In this document: positions 17,345 to 27,465 of the stretch, one piece after another
Position numbering within the stretch: position 1 is the first letter of the stretch
Layout of the letters: each line of letters starts with the position of its first letter
DNA from: Helicobacter acinonychis
GTDB lineage: Bacteria; Campylobacterota; Campylobacteria; Campylobacterales; Helicobacteraceae
NCBI RefSeq assembly: GCF_900461455.1
Contig: NZ_UGIA01000001.1
Coordinates: 806,001-870,000, forward strand
DNA: 64,000 bases
Reading direction: 5' to 3'
Notes under the pieces: model-generated
What the model saw: only the letters and a program-made list of their open reading frames with translations
What the model was told of the DNA's origin: nothing
The model's database searches: none
Translations under genes and position numbers: made by a program

Positions 17345-19333
17345 ATGCAATTGGACGATGATTTAGAATTCGCTAAAAAGATCTTTAACCCTAACAGAGC
17401 ATTTGCCAAGCAAGCTAGGATTAAAAACATGTGCGAATATAAGGATTTAGTGCATGAAGCCAATGAAAATTATGAAAATTTTTGGGGCGAATTAGCCAAG
17501 CAAAAACTCACATGGTTTAAGCCCTTTGATAAGGTTTTAAACAGCGATAACGCCCCTTTTTTTAAATGGTTTGAAAATGGCAAAATCAATGTTTCTTATA
17601 ATTGCATAGACAGGCATTTAAAAGACAAAAAAAATAAAGTGGCGATCATTTTTGAAGGGGAAATGGGGGATTATAATGCTATCACTTACAGAAAACTCCA
17701 CTCTGAAGTCAATAAAACAGCCAACCTTTTAAAAAACGAGTTCAATATCAAAAAAGGCGATAGGGTAATTATCTACATGCCTATGATTGCAGAGAGCGTT
17801 TATATGATGCTCGCATGCACTAGGATTGGGGCGATTCATAGCATCGTTTTTGCTGGGTTTAGCCCTGAAGCTTTGAGGGATAGGATCAATGACGCTCAAG
17901 CCAAATTGGTTATCACAGCAGACGGAACCTTTAGAAAAGGCAAACCCTACATGCTCAAACCAGCCCTTGACAAAGCTTTAACCAATAACACCTGCCCTAG
18001 CGTGGAAAAAACGCTTATTGTGATACGAAACGCCAAAGAGATTGACTATGTGAGAGGGCGCGATTTTGTCTATAATGAAATGGTCAATTACCAATCCGAT
18101 AAATGCGAACCTGAAATGATGGACTCTGAAGATCCTTTATTCTTACTCTACACAAGCGGATCGACTGGGAAGCCCAAAGGGGTCCAGCACAGCAGTGCGG
18201 GGTATTTATTATGGGCTCAAATGACAATGGAGTGGGTTTTTGATATTAGAGATAACGATAATTTTTGGTGCACGGCTGATATTGGTTGGATCACAGGGCA
18301 CACTTATGTGGTTTATGGGCCTTTAGCTTGTGGGGCGACCACTTTGATATTAGAGGGCACGATGTCTTATCCGGATTATGGGAGATGGTGGAGGATGATA
18401 GAAGAATACCGCGTGGATAAATTCTACACTTCCCCCACCGCCATAAGAATGCTGCATGCAAAAGGCGAAAACGAACCCTCAAAATACAATTTGGATTCAC
18501 TCAAGGTTTTAGGAACGGTGGGAGAGCCCATTAACCCTACAGCATGGAAATGGTTTTATGAAAAAATCGGTAATTCGCAATGCAGTATCGTGGATACCTG
18601 GTGGCAGACAGAAACAGGAGGGCATATCATAAGCCCATTACCGGGGGCCACACCCATAAGGGCTAGTTGTGCGACCTTGCCCTTGCCTGGAATTCATGCG
18701 GAAGTTTTAAATGAAGACGGCAGCAAAACCAAACCGGGAGAGCAAGGGTTTTTATGCATCACTAAGCCATGGCCTTCTATGATACGAAACATTTGGGGCG
18801 ATGAAAAACGATACATTGATAGCTATTTTTCTCAAATCCAATTGAATGGGGAGTATGTCTATCTCTCTGGAGATGGCGCTATCGTGGATGAAAACGGATA
18901 CATTACCATTATTGGACGCACAGATGATATTGTGAATGTGAGCGGGCATAGGATTGGCACGGCTGAAGTGGAGAGCGCTATTTCTAAACATGAAATGGTT
19001 GTAGAATGTGCGGTAGTGGGTATCCCTGATACCATTAAAGGGGAGGGATTGTTTGCGTTTGTGGTGCTATGCGATGGGGCTAAATGCAATCTTGGCGAGA
19101 GCTTGGAATTGTTAAAAGAAATGAATCACATATTAGCCGTTGAAATTGGAAAGATCGCTAAACTAGACAATGTCATGTATGTGCCGGGCTTACCTAAAAC
19201 TAGGAGCGGAAAGATTATGAGAAGGATTTTAAAATCCATCGTTAAAAAAGAGCCTATCACTCAAGATTTAAGCACGCTAGAAGATGTGAATGTGGTCAAA
19301 GAAATCATAAATATCGCTCAAATGGAAGAGTGA
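17345..19333 (+). CDS. acs: Acetyl-CoA synthetase
   Basis: Acs makes acetyl-CoA from acetate, ATP and CoA. ATG 17345 ([12 protein letters not shown]) has AAGGAG six bases upstream and gives 662 residues; the ATG at 17318 has no such site. The protein has the AMP-binding motif [14 protein letters not shown], the motif [26 protein letters not shown] and the C-terminal RSGKIMRR with the acetylation-regulated Lys. All are in the usual order, and length fits the family. It appears monocistronic and ends 52 bases before the convergent rimP. Confidence 0.97.
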   Translation: MQLDDDLEFAKKIFNPNRAFAKQARIKNMCEYKDLVHEANENYENFWGELAKQKLTWFKPFDKVLNSDNAPFFKWFENGKINVSYNCIDRHLKDKKNKVAIIFEGEMGDYNAITYRKLHSEVNKTANLLKNEFNIKKGDRVIIYMPMIAESVYMMLACTRIGAIHSIVFAGFSPEALRDRINDAQAKLVITADGTFRKGKPYMLKPALDKALTNNTCPSVEKTLIVIRNAKEIDYVRGRDFVYNEMVNYQSDKCEPEMMDSEDPLFLLYTSGSTGKPKGVQHSSAGYLLWAQMTMEWVFDIRDNDNFWCTADIGWITGHTYVVYGPLACGATTLILEGTMSYPDYGRWWRMIEEYRVDKFYTSPTAIRMLHAKGENEPSKYNLDSLKVLGTVGEPINPTAWKWFYEKIGNSQCSIVDTWWQTETGGHIISPLPGATPIRASCATLPLPGIHAEVLNEDGSKTKPGEQGFLCITKPWPSMIRNIWGDEKRYIDSYFSQIQLNGEYVYLSGDGAIVDENGYITIIGRTDDIVNVSGHRIGTAEVESAISKHEMVVECAVVGIPDTIKGEGLFAFVVLCDGAKCNLGESLELLKEMNHILAVEIGKIAKLDNVMYVPGLPKTRSGKIMRRILKSIVKKEPITQDLSTLEDVNVVKEIINIAQMEE

Positions 19334-19385
19334 AAAACACCGTTATAAACCAAAAGCATGTTATGTATGTTTTTGGTATGTTATT

Positions 19386-19826
19386 TCACCACTCAAAAAG
19401 CGTTTTAACCTTTTTTAAATCCTTATACTCCACGCTTTTGATAGTGTGATTCTCTAATTCAAAATCCACGCTTAAATCGTTAGCGTCTTTAAGGATAGCT
19501 TGAAAGCTTTGTTTATTCATAAGCTTAACTGCCACTTTTTCGCCTAAAGAAAGCTTGAAATGTTTGGGGGTTTTAAGCGTTCTTTCTAAACCCATGGAAC
19601 TCACTTCTAAAATATAAGCGTCTTTAAGAAAATCACACACATCCAATAGGGGCGAAATAATTTCGCTCACCTGTTGGCAATTATCCAAGCTAACCGCCCC
19701 ATTAGGGTTTTTAAGACTCACCCTTAAAATATGTTGCTCACTTTCTTTAATCAAACTCACATCATAAAGCAAATAACCCAAGCTTTCAATCACGCCTTCT
19801 ATTCGTTCTTCTATTCTTTTAGTCAT
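19386..19826 (-). CDS. rimP: Ribosome maturation factor RimP
   Basis: RimP binds the 30S precursor and helps S12 assembly. ATG 19826 ([18 protein letters not shown]) overlaps the end of rbfA and has AAGGAA upstream; it gives 146 residues. The N-terminal domain contains [20 protein letters not shown] and [16 protein letters not shown]. The family motif [20 protein letters not shown] (EVSSPG-like) is followed by the SH3-type C-terminal domain. The last gene of the ylxR-infB-rbfA-rimP operon, it ends convergent to acs. Confidence 0.92.
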
Positions 19827-20154
19827 CATCTTTTCCTTTAGCGATCTCATTAAATATAGCGTCTAGGCGGAGCTGCTTTTCTAAACTATTGTCTAAAATA
19901 AAACTGAGTTTTGGGCATTTAAACCATCCGCTTGCTTGCAAGACAAACTGCCTAATCAAGCCCTCAGCTTTTTTTAATTTAGAAAGGATTTTATGATCTT
20001 GTGAAAGCACAAACACAAAAGCGTGGTGCTTCCCTTTAGAGCATTCCACTTTAGTCACGCTTAAAGAATTCAACTCGCTGTCATTCAAACTTGATAAAGC
20101 TTCTTGTAACAATTCTAAAAGATTGGATTCTAAGCGTTCTTTATGGGCGTTCAT
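19819..20154 (-). CDS. rbfA: Ribosome-binding factor A
   Basis: RbfA acts late in 30S maturation on the 5' end of 16S rRNA. The 111-residue protein has the KH-like layout, with [17 protein letters not shown] followed by [20 protein letters not shown], where the usual family reads IR..L......R..P.L.F, and a final DAIFNEIAK. It overlaps infB by one base at its start and rimP at its end, so three assembly/initiation factors are coupled. Identification leans on synteny as much as on sequence. Confidence 0.88.
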
Positions 20155-22979
20155 TAGAGAGTTCTTTTTTTATGGATTTCTTTATAGGTCTCAAACACAT
20201 CGCCCACTTTAATTTCATTATAATTTTCTAGCATGATTCCGCATTCATAGCCTTTAGAAACTTCTTTAGCGTCATCTTTAAAGCGTTTCAAAGAAAGGAT
20301 TTCGCCAGTGTGAATCACCACGCCATCTCTAATCAAACGCACTTTAATGCCACGAGTGATCACCCCATCGCTCACCACACACCCAGCTATCGTGCCAACT
20401 TTAGGGATATTAAAGGTTTCTCTCACTTCAGCTTGTCCGGTATGTTCTTCTTCAATAATAGGACTCATCAAGCCCAATAAGAGCGATCGCATTTCTTCAA
20501 TCAAGGCATAAATCACCGTGTAAGTTTTAATGCTCACATTGTATTCTTTAGCCTTATTTTTCACATTACCGGTAGGACGGATATTAAAGCCTAAAATCAC
20601 GGCATGCTCACTGCTAGCTACTAAACTTAAATCATTCTCAGTAATGCCCCCCACCCCTGAGTGGATCACTTGAATCGCCACTTCTTCGTTATTAAGCTCT
20701 AACAAGCTGTTTTTAATGGCTTCCAAGCTTCCTTGCGTATCCGCTTTAATAACCACAGGAATATTTTTCAATTCCTTATTCGCAACCATTTCTGAAAGCT
20801 CATCAAAAGACACTTTAGTGCTTTTACTCAAAGCTTTTTGGCGTAAATAAGTCGCCCTTTTTTGAGCTTGCAAGCGTGCAATAGAATCGTTTTCTACCCC
20901 TATTAAAACAGAGCCAGCGGGTGGCACTTCGCTCAAGCCCGTAATGAGAGCCACCATAGAGGGTTTTAAATTTTGAATGCTCTTGCCTTGATCGTCAGTC
21001 ATCGTTCTCACTTTTCCAAACGCCGTTTCTGCAAAAAAGCTATCCCCCACGCTCAAAGTCCCGCTTTGCACAATCACAGTGGCCACTGCCCCACGGCCTT
21101 TTTCCACGCTCCCTTCCAAAACAACCGCTCTAGCCCTACCCTCTTCTATGGCTTTTAATTCCATAATATCCGCTTGAATAAGGATAGTTTCTAGCAAATT
21201 GTCAATGCCATCGCCTGTTTTAGCCGAAATGGGGATGAATTCATATTCTCCGCCCCAATCCACAGGGTTATAACCAAGCTCAGCGCATTCGGCTTTAAGT
21301 TTGTCCAGATTGACATTAGGCTTATCCATTTTATTCATCGCAAAAATCACAGGCACATTAGCCACCTTTGCATGCTCTAAAGCTTCAACAGTTTGTTGCT
21401 TCACCCCATCATCAGCAGCTATCACAATCACTGCAATATCTGTTACTTGAGCCCCACGATTACGCATCTGGCTAAAGGCTTCATGCCCTGGAGTGTCAAT
21501 GAAAGACACCCATTTGCCATTCTTTTCCACCATGTAAGCACCAATGTGCTGAGTGATCCCCCCAGCTTCAGTGTGAGCGACTCTTTTATCACGGATTTTA
21601 TCCAATAGCGAAGTTTTACCATGATCAACATGCCCCATGATAGTCACCACAGGTGGGCGCTCTTTTTTCACGCCCTCTAGCACCTCTTCCACTTCAAATT
21701 CTTCTAAAGTGTTTTGAACAGAAATTTCTAAATGAAACTCTTCGGCTAAAATCTCTATGCTATCCTTATCCAAAAAGTCGTTTTTAGTTACCATGAGCCC
21801 TAGATTAAAAAGGGTTTTAATCACATCAGCTAAATTCAAATTCGCTTTTTGTGCAAATTCATAAACGCACACTTCTTCAGGGATAGAAATCACGCTTTGG
21901 ACTACTTTTTGGCTGTTATCATTACGAAACACACGCTTTTTTTTGGATTGCCGTTTGATACCGCCCTCATTCATCCAAGGGTTTTTCCTTTGGATGCGTG
22001 CCCTATCGTTGATATTTTGGCGGATTTCTTTTTCTTCTTCTTCGTTTAAATTGTCTTGTTCATGCAGATCAAACAATAAGATTTCATCGGTTTCATCGTC
22101 ATAAATATCATTATTACCCTTAAAATCTCTCGCATCGCTAAAATCAATTTTATGGGATTTGTTGTTTTTGGCTGCGGGGATGGCTTTGGGCTTATTGGAT
22201 TTTTTAGCTTTTTTAGTCTCTTTGTCTTTTTCTTGCCATTCTTTTTTAATGTCTTCAAAAATAGCCACCGCACTTTGAGTGGGTTTTTTGTTTTCGGTTA
22301 CGCTGTTTTGCGTTTCGTTTTCATCATCATTGCGTTTGATCACCCTAAAGCCTGTGTATCTTTTAATATTTTCACGGCGTTTGTTGTCTAAATGCTCTTG
22401 CTCTCGCTCTTGCTTTGCAACTTCGCTGATTTCCTTTTTAGCACTATTAGCATTATTCGCATTATTAGTGTTGCTTTGGGTGAGTTTGTTTAGGGCTTCT
22501 CGGCTTTTTTGGATTTCTTGGAGCTTTTGTTTGGCTTTTTCTATTTGAGATTGAGAGGGGGTCACCACTTTAGGAGCGTTTTCCACAGGGGGCGTTTTAT
22601 TCTCAAAAGTATCAACAATCTCTATTCCTTTCTTTTTGAGAATGGGCGTGGGAGCTTCTTTTTTCTTTTTTTTAGTGTTCTTTGGCTTTAGTTGGCTTTT
22701 TGCCTCTTCTTTTTTAGGCGTTTTGGAAGTCTTTTTGTTAGAAGCTTTAGGCGTTGCGGCTCCCTCTTTGTCTTTTTTAATGGGCCTATTGGATTGTATT
22801 TGTTCTTTAATGCCATCTACAATGTATTTGTATAGCTTTTCCGCTTCCTCTGGGGTCATTTTAGAATTTGTTCTAAGCTCCAAACCAATATCTTTAGCTT
22901 GCTCGATCACATTTTTAAGCTCTTTTTGAGTCTTGCCAAGCTCGGCTAGAAACTCTTTTAGATCAACCATACCACTCAT
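20154..22979 (-). CDS. infB: Translation initiation factor IF-2
   Basis: IF-2 is the GTPase that brings initiator tRNA to the ribosome. The 941-residue product has a long, Lys-rich, low-complexity N-terminal region (to about residue 360). The G domain follows, with GHVDHGKTSLLDKIRD, FIDTPGHEAF and AMNKMDKP. Domains II-IV end with TGEILSLKRFKDDAKEVSKG. The charged N-terminus carries several A8 tracts that are all in frame, showing that homopolymers of eight are read normally here. The ATG at 22979 overlaps the ylxR stop; ATG 22970 is an alternative. Confidence 0.98.
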   Translation of the reverse strand: MSGMVDLKEFLAELGKTQKELKNVIEQAKDIGLELRTNSKMTPEEAEKLYKYIVDGIKEQIQSNRPIKKDKEGAATPKASNKKTSKTPKKEEAKSQLKPKNTKKKKKEAPTPILKKKGIEIVDTFENKTPPVENAPKVVTPSQSQIEKAKQKLQEIQKSREALNKLTQSNTNNANNANSAKKEISEVAKQEREQEHLDNKRRENIKRYTGFRVIKRNDDENETQNSVTENKKPTQSAVAIFEDIKKEWQEKDKETKKAKKSNKPKAIPAAKNNKSHKIDFSDARDFKGNNDIYDDETDEILLFDLHEQDNLNEEEEKEIRQNINDRARIQRKNPWMNEGGIKRQSKKKRVFRNDNSQKVVQSVISIPEEVCVYEFAQKANLNLADVIKTLFNLGLMVTKNDFLDKDSIEILAEEFHLEISVQNTLEEFEVEEVLEGVKKERPPVVTIMGHVDHGKTSLLDKIRDKRVAHTEAGGITQHIGAYMVEKNGKWVSFIDTPGHEAFSQMRNRGAQVTDIAVIVIAADDGVKQQTVEALEHAKVANVPVIFAMNKMDKPNVNLDKLKAECAELGYNPVDWGGEYEFIPISAKTGDGIDNLLETILIQADIMELKAIEEGRARAVVLEGSVEKGRGAVATVIVQSGTLSVGDSFFAETAFGKVRTMTDDQGKSIQNLKPSMVALITGLSEVPPAGSVLIGVENDSIARLQAQKRATYLRQKALSKSTKVSFDELSEMVANKELKNIPVVIKADTQGSLEAIKNSLLELNNEEVAIQVIHSGVGGITENDLSLVASSEHAVILGFNIRPTGNVKNKAKEYNVSIKTYTVIYALIEEMRSLLLGLMSPIIEEEHTGQAEVRETFNIPKVGTIAGCVVSDGVITRGIKVRLIRDGVVIHTGEILSLKRFKDDAKEVSKGYECGIMLENYNEIKVGDVFETYKEIHKKRTL

Positions 22980-23251
22980 GCTATGCTTCTCTCCTTAATC
23001 CAATTGATGATATTTTTGGTATCTTTTGGGGCATTCTTTATTTTTAAAATCGCTTTCAACAACTTTTTTTCTCCATTCTTCAAACAATTTTCACACACAT
23101 AAAAACTACGACCCTTGCCGTCAAACTCCATGATTTGATTTTCAAAACTTTTCAAACGCAATAAATCCTTTTGAGATTGGCACATTCTGCACGCCACACA
23201 CATGCGGGTTTTAATTTCAGTCTTTCTCAATAAGGACTCCATCATTATCAA
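22976..23251 (-). CDS. ylxR: YlxR-family RNA-binding protein
   Basis: The 91-residue protein has the YlxR signature RMCVACRMCQSQKDLLRLK near the start and a Cys pair CENC further on. The family binds RNA and accompanies infB in most bacteria. Its stop overlaps the infB start; its own 5' end overlaps the thrB stop. The exact start is uncertain because the annotated frame opens inside thrB, and a later start close to the Cys motif cannot be excluded. Confidence 0.85.
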   Translation of the reverse strand: MIMMESLLRKTEIKTRMCVACRMCQSQKDLLRLKSFENQIMEFDGKGRSFYVCENCLKNGEKKLLKAILKIKNAPKDTKNIINWIKERSIA

Positions 23252-24098
23252 AATCTAAAACCGCCACCCTAAATTTAGGGAATTTCTTACTCAAAACCTG
23301 CTTCAACTTAGGGGCGTCTTCTTCATAACACATGTTAAAAAACGACGAACCGCTCCCTGAAAGCGTGCTCATTAAGGCATTATTTTCTAAAGCAAGCTTT
23401 TGGATCGCAAACAACACAGGATAAGTTTGCATGCGCTTGTTTTGATGCATCCTATCTTTTGCGCAACAACGCAATAAATCCCACTTGCCTTGCACAATCG
23501 CCATGGTCATCAAGCTCGCATGCGAAAGATTAAAAACGCTCTCTTGCACGCTGTAACGCTTGGGCAAAAGGTGGCGCGATTGCTTGGTAGAAACGACTCT
23601 ATTAGGGATCACCATCACCGCTTTTAAAAAAGAAGGGATTTTGGTTTTCAAACTTATCACTTTCTTTTTTTCCACAAACGCTGCATTATACCCCCCAAAC
23701 ACCGCTGGGGTGATATTATCTGGATGGTTTTCATAAATTAAAGCGGTATTGACAATATTTTCTCTGTCAAAAGGAAAGCCTAAAAACGCAAACGCCGAAG
23801 CGACCGCACCTACAATCATCGCTGAGCTAGACCCCATGCCCCTTGTAATAGGGACTTTATTATGCAATAAAAACTTAAACGAGCCGTCATGCCCATGCTT
23901 TTTTAAAATCTCATAAAACACTTTAGTAAAAATATTGTTGGTTAAAAATTTAGGGATCCCTTCGCCCTCCCCAACCAATTTCACGGCATGAAAACTGCTA
24001 GGTTCAATAAAAAAACGATTGCGTAAATTCAAGCTCAAACCCAAGCAATCAAAACCGGGGCCTAAATTCGCACTTGTTGCAGGAACACTCACTACCAA
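23217..24098 (-). CDS. thrB: Homoserine kinase
   Basis: ThrB phosphorylates homoserine in threonine synthesis. The 293-residue protein is a GHMP kinase: it starts MVVSVPATSANLGPGFDCLG. The ATP loop PITRGMGSSSAMIVGAV lies near residue 85-100. The C-terminal motif STLSGSGSSFFNM completes the fold. Length is that of the family. It overlaps ylxR by 35 bases and lies downstream of tsaB with a 54-base gap that may hold a promoter. Confidence 0.96.
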   Translation of the reverse strand: MVVSVPATSANLGPGFDCLGLSLNLRNRFFIEPSSFHAVKLVGEGEGIPKFLTNNIFTKVFYEILKKHGHDGSFKFLLHNKVPITRGMGSSSAMIVGAVASAFAFLGFPFDRENIVNTALIYENHPDNITPAVFGGYNAAFVEKKKVISLKTKIPSFLKAVMVIPNRVVSTKQSRHLLPKRYSVQESVFNLSHASLMTMAIVQGKWDLLRCCAKDRMHQNKRMQTYPVLFAIQKLALENNALMSTLSGSGSSFFNMCYEEDAPKLKQVLSKKFPKFRVAVLDFDNDGVLIEKD

Positions 24099-24152
24099 AT
24101 TCTAAACCCCTATTTTTGATACCCTATTCTTTTTTTAAGTCCGTATTATACA

Positions 24153-24632
24153 CTAAATAGGAGGTAAAATGTAAAACGGCGTGTTGGATTGGGTGAATTT
24201 ATCTTTTTCTAAATAAGGGGGTAGCATGAAATCTTTGGGCAAAACCTTTAAATCCTTAAAATCCCTCAAGCTCTCCATTTCTTTTGAAACAAAGTATTTA
24301 TTGGCATACGCTAAAATGGGCGTGTTGTCGTTAAAATCAAAGCCTGTGGTTGAATAAAGTTCAAAGTCATAAATTGAAGATAGAGTGTGTAGGAAAATGT
24401 GCGTGAGTTTTAGGCTCGTGAAACTCCCTGGCCCTTTAGCGTAATAAACCCCTTTAACCATTGGTGAAGTAGGATAAAGGTTCTTAAAATCTTTGAATAA
24501 TTGCGAAAAAACTTCCACTAAAGCTTCGCTTGTTTTTGCTTTGGAAGTGTAAGAAGTTTGTAAAAAATTCTCTTGATACACCCCAAGCAAAACCCCCTCG
24601 CCTAAAGAGATAAGCACTAAATCCAATTCCAA
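24153..24632 (-). CDS. tsaB: TsaB-like protein for tRNA t6A synthesis
   Basis: The 159-residue protein lacks an obvious name by length alone. It carries YYAKGPGSFTSLKLTH around residue 80, matching the TsaB/YeaZ motif (GPGSFTGLRIG), in an actin-like fold with an N-terminal ILISLGEG-like strand. TsaB dimerises with TsaD and supports threonylcarbamoyl transfer to A37 of ANN-decoding tRNAs. It is shorter than the enterobacterial protein (about 230) but epsilonproteobacterial members are short. Neighbours lpxC and thrB give no functional hint. The call rests on one motif and overall pattern. Confidence 0.75.
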   Translation of the reverse strand: MELDLVLISLGEGVLLGVYQENFLQTSYTSKAKTSEALVEVFSQLFKDFKNLYPTSPMVKGVYYAKGPGSFTSLKLTHIFLHTLSSIYDFELYSTTGFDFNDNTPILAYANKYFVSKEMESLRDFKDLKVLPKDFMLPPYLEKDKFTQSNTPFYILPPI

Positions 24633-24653
24633 AAAATAAACCCTAGTTTAAAA

Positions 24654-25541
24654 TTAAGCGAAAGCCTTTTGCAACGCAAGTTCTTTAACTGGATCTAGGG
24701 CCACTAAAACTTCATAATTTTTAGCGTCTGCTAAAACGGCTTTAACTAACATGGAATTGAGTTTATGGCTCCCTGAAAAAGAAGTGTATTTGCCCATTAC
24801 AGACATGCCTAAGACCATTAAATCCCCCATGGCGTCTAAAATTTTGTGGTGCACAAATTCCTTTTCGCACCTCAAACCCTCTTTATTCAAAATGCTGTTT
24901 TCATCCAACACGATACAATTATTCAAGCTCCCCCCTTTAGCCAAACCAATGGAGCGCAAATAATTCACTTCCTGCAAAAACCCAAAGGTACGAGCTTTAG
25001 CGACTTGCTCTTTGTAAGCACTTTTACTAAAAACAAAATGGTGGTTTTGTTTAGAAATAACCGGATGGTTAAAATCAATCGTAAAATTCAAAGAAAGCTG
25101 GTTATCTGGCTCAATTTTGACAAACTTATCGCCTTCTCTCACCTCAATGGCTTGCTTGATTTCCATCACTTTTTTAGGAGCGTCTAATTCTTTAATCCCC
25201 ACTTCATCTAAAAGCATGCAATAAGCCAAAGCACTCCCATCCATGATAGGGATTTCTTCATTATCCACAGAGATTTTAATATTGTCAATGCCATAAGCAT
25301 GGATAACTGAAAGCAAATGTTCAATCGTAGAAATCCTCGCATTATCCTTACCCAACACGGTTGCCATTTTGGTATCCACGATGTTTTCAGGTCTTAAGGG
25401 GAGTTTCACGCCCAAGTCAGAGCGGTAAAAAACAATGCCTTGATTTTCTTCCAAAGGCTCTAAAACAAGCTTCACAGGAACGCCCTTGTGCAAGCCTATT
25501 CCTACTAATTCTACGGAGTGGTTAATGGTCGTTTGTTTCAT
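24654..25541 (-). CDS. lpxC: UDP-3-O-acyl-N-acetylglucosamine deacetylase
   Basis: LpxC carries out the committed step of lipid A synthesis. The 295-residue zinc enzyme begins [20 protein letters not shown]. The first zinc His is in [16 protein letters not shown], and PIMDGSAL holds the catalytic Glu neighbourhood. The other ligands lie in [18 protein letters not shown], and the C-terminal GSHKLNS is present. It overlaps the minC stop by four bases (ATGA), so both are probably on one message. Confidence 0.97.
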   Translation of the reverse strand: MKQTTINHSVELVGIGLHKGVPVKLVLEPLEENQGIVFYRSDLGVKLPLRPENIVDTKMATVLGKDNARISTIEHLLSVIHAYGIDNIKISVDNEEIPIMDGSALAYCMLLDEVGIKELDAPKKVMEIKQAIEVREGDKFVKIEPDNQLSLNFTIDFNHPVISKQNHHFVFSKSAYKEQVAKARTFGFLQEVNYLRSIGLAKGGSLNNCIVLDENSILNKEGLRCEKEFVHHKILDAMGDLMVLGMSVMGKYTSFSGSHKLNSMLVKAVLADAKNYEVLVALDPVKELALQKAFA

Positions 25542-26125
25542 AGTATTTCCTTTATCTCCATTATATCGTCATTTTTAGTGATTATTTTAATATTTTTATT
25601 AACTAAAAGCCGTTCAATCTCTTTTAAAGATAAAATTTTATTTTGAAAAACAATTTGAGCACTCTTGACTTCCTTTAAAATCAAACACTCTCCAAAACAC
25701 ATAATCGCCCCTTCGCACACCCCATAAACGGACACACAGCCCTCTGAAACGATCTTCGCTCCATTGTGGATATTGCCTAAAAAAATAAGATGGTTAGCGC
25801 TATAAATCTCTTCCCCGCTCCTAATATTGCGCTCATAGATCATTGTTTTAGGCTCTATCGTAGGGTTACTTGGTTTTGAATGGTTGGTTTCTTTTTCTAA
25901 AGGCATGGCTTTGATATGGCGTCCGTTTAGAGCGCGATTTGTCTCTAAAAACAACAGTTGGTGTTTATGTAAAATGGCTTTGACTTCCAATTCAATATCG
26001 TATTTAAATATAATGAGAAAATATTGCAAAAGGGCATGGTTTTTTTCTAAAAATTCTATGACAGCTTTGGGATCTTGTTTTTCAATTTCAAACGCATGCA
26101 CATTTTTTTGATTCGTTTTTAACAT
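25538..26125 (-). CDS. minC: Septum site-determining protein MinC
   Basis: MinC inhibits FtsZ polymerisation away from midcell. The chosen start, ATG 26125 ([18 protein letters not shown]), has AAGGATAG upstream and gives 195 residues. The upstream ATG at 26191 lies inside the preceding gene. The C-terminal domain is recognisable ([20 protein letters not shown]), continuing through [18 protein letters not shown] to the right-handed beta-helix. The gene is far from minD here. It follows the LytM-like gene with no gap. Confidence 0.93.
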   Translation of the reverse strand: MLKTNQKNVHAFEIEKQDPKAVIEFLEKNHALLQYFLIIFKYDIELEVKAILHKHQLLFLETNRALNGRHIKAMPLEKETNHSKPSNPTIEPKTMIYERNIRSGEEIYSANHLIFLGNIHNGAKIVSEGCVSVYGVCEGAIMCFGECLILKEVKSAQIVFQNKILSLKEIERLLVNKNIKIITKNDDIMEIKEIL

Positions 26126-26127
26126 GA

Positions 26128-27462
26128 CTATCCTTTCATTAAAAGCCGTTTGGCTTGCTCTATGGGGGCAATGATATTGGTTTTTATCCATTGCTCATCA
26201 AGCCATTCATTAGGCCGGACAAAAACCCCTTGCAAAAGCATTCCTAAATGCAACCCGCTCTCTAATTTTAAACCACTACTCCCCACGCTTTTATCATCTT
26301 TTAAATGAGCGAAAAAAGCGCACAAACCCAAACCATAGCAATCTATTAAACTATTACCATAAAAATCCAACTCCCCTTCAAAAACCCTTTTCATGATTGG
26401 ATCAAACGCTAAAGATAGATCCTTGCTAGGCCTTAAATCCACCCCTAAATGCGGGAATTGGAACAACATCTGATGATCCTTTAAAAAACGCCGATTCTCT
26501 AAAAAATTACCCACTATTTTAAAAGACCCATTCAAGGGTTTTAGTGCTTGAAAATGGGAAAAATCCTTATAAAAATCCCCTTGCTTTAAAGCGATTTCTT
26601 GGATTTTTTCTAAATCTTTTAAGCGTGCATGAGAAAGCATTTCCAATAAAGTTTGCTCAATAGCTATCTTATTTTGAAAAATTTCTTGCTTTAGAATCTT
26701 ATCTTTTAAAGCACTTAAATCTATATCTCTTTCCCTTAAACGATGGGTTTTTCGCTTGAACAATAAAGGGGTGATATTAGAGTTGTTGGCTTTATCTTTA
26801 GCGACAATAGACGCCTTAAAATCCTTATTTTCATAAGACCATGGCACTAGAGCGATAAAAATATTGCGTTGCTTGAATTCTAAAAGCCTAAAGGCTTTAA
26901 AATCCTTTTTTTTGACATGCACAAACGCTTGAGACAAATTTTTATCCAAAGCTTCAAAGATCACTATCGCACTCCCCCCATAAGCGATACTTGGGGAGCG
27001 GGATAAAACTTTAATTGAAGGTTTTATCGTATCCACACACACTTCTTGTTTGAAAGACGCCTTATTGCCATTAAAAAAATGTGCATAGCTCCAATCATTA
27101 GCATGAATTTCATACGAAAGGCACTTGTCTTCTAGCCCCATGATTTCAGGCTTGATTAAAAGCACTTCTAAAGACTTGGGCTTATCTAGGACTAGGTTTT
27201 CTTTTTCATATAAGATCAAATTATCTTTTGTGGTTACTTTGAGCGCGTATCGTTTGATGCCCTTTGGGGCTGTTATTTTAATCTTAATGGGTTTTTTTAA
27301 ATCCCAAAAAAGCGTTTCATGATTGTCATTACTCGCATCCTCTTCGCTATTTAAACTAAAATTTAACGCTCCAGGTTTTGTGATAAAAGCGTTAAAAATA
27401 AGATAGCCTCCTAAAATTAAAACGCTTAAAATTAAAACCCTAAACCCTAGTCCCAACACCAA
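26128..27462 (-). CDS. LytM (M23)-like periplasmic protein lacking the catalytic HxH motif
   Basis: The 444-residue protein begins with one membrane anchor ([20 protein letters not shown]). A periplasmic Ig-like region and a central coiled stretch follow. The C-terminal M23 domain begins near residue 335 with [11 protein letters not shown], the HxxxD motif holding two zinc ligands. [20 protein letters not shown] and FFAHLKDD are also typical. The closing motif should read G-x-HLH-F/W-G; it reads [16 protein letters not shown], so the second His is missing. [13 protein letters not shown] matches the tail of active relatives. It is probably a non-catalytic regulator, like EnvC or NlpD. It sits directly before minC. 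Confidence 0.8.
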   Translation of the reverse strand: MVLGLGFRVLILSVLILGGYLIFNAFITKPGALNFSLNSEEDASNDNHETLFWDLKKPIKIKITAPKGIKRYALKVTTKDNLILYEKENLVLDKPKSLEVLLIKPEIMGLEDKCLSYEIHANDWSYAHFFNGNKASFKQEVCVDTIKPSIKVLSRSPSIAYGGSAIVIFEALDKNLSQAFVHVKKKDFKAFRLLEFKQRNIFIALVPWSYENKDFKASIVAKDKANNSNITPLLFKRKTHRLRERDIDLSALKDKILKQEIFQNKIAIEQTLLEMLSHARLKDLEKIQEIALKQGDFYKDFSHFQALKPLNGSFKIVGNFLENRRFLKDHQMLFQFPHLGVDLRPSKDLSLAFDPIMKRVFEGELDFYGNSLIDCYGLGLCAFFAHLKDDKSVGSSGLKLESGLHLGMLLQGVFVRPNEWLDEQWIKTNIIAPIEQAKRLLMKG

Positions 27463-27465
27463 ACC

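Noticed and set aside
22046-22929. Several plus- and minus-strand ORFs of 60-97 residues
   Set aside because: They are other-frame readings of the Lys-rich low-complexity part of infB and are rich in Phe or Lys only for that reason.
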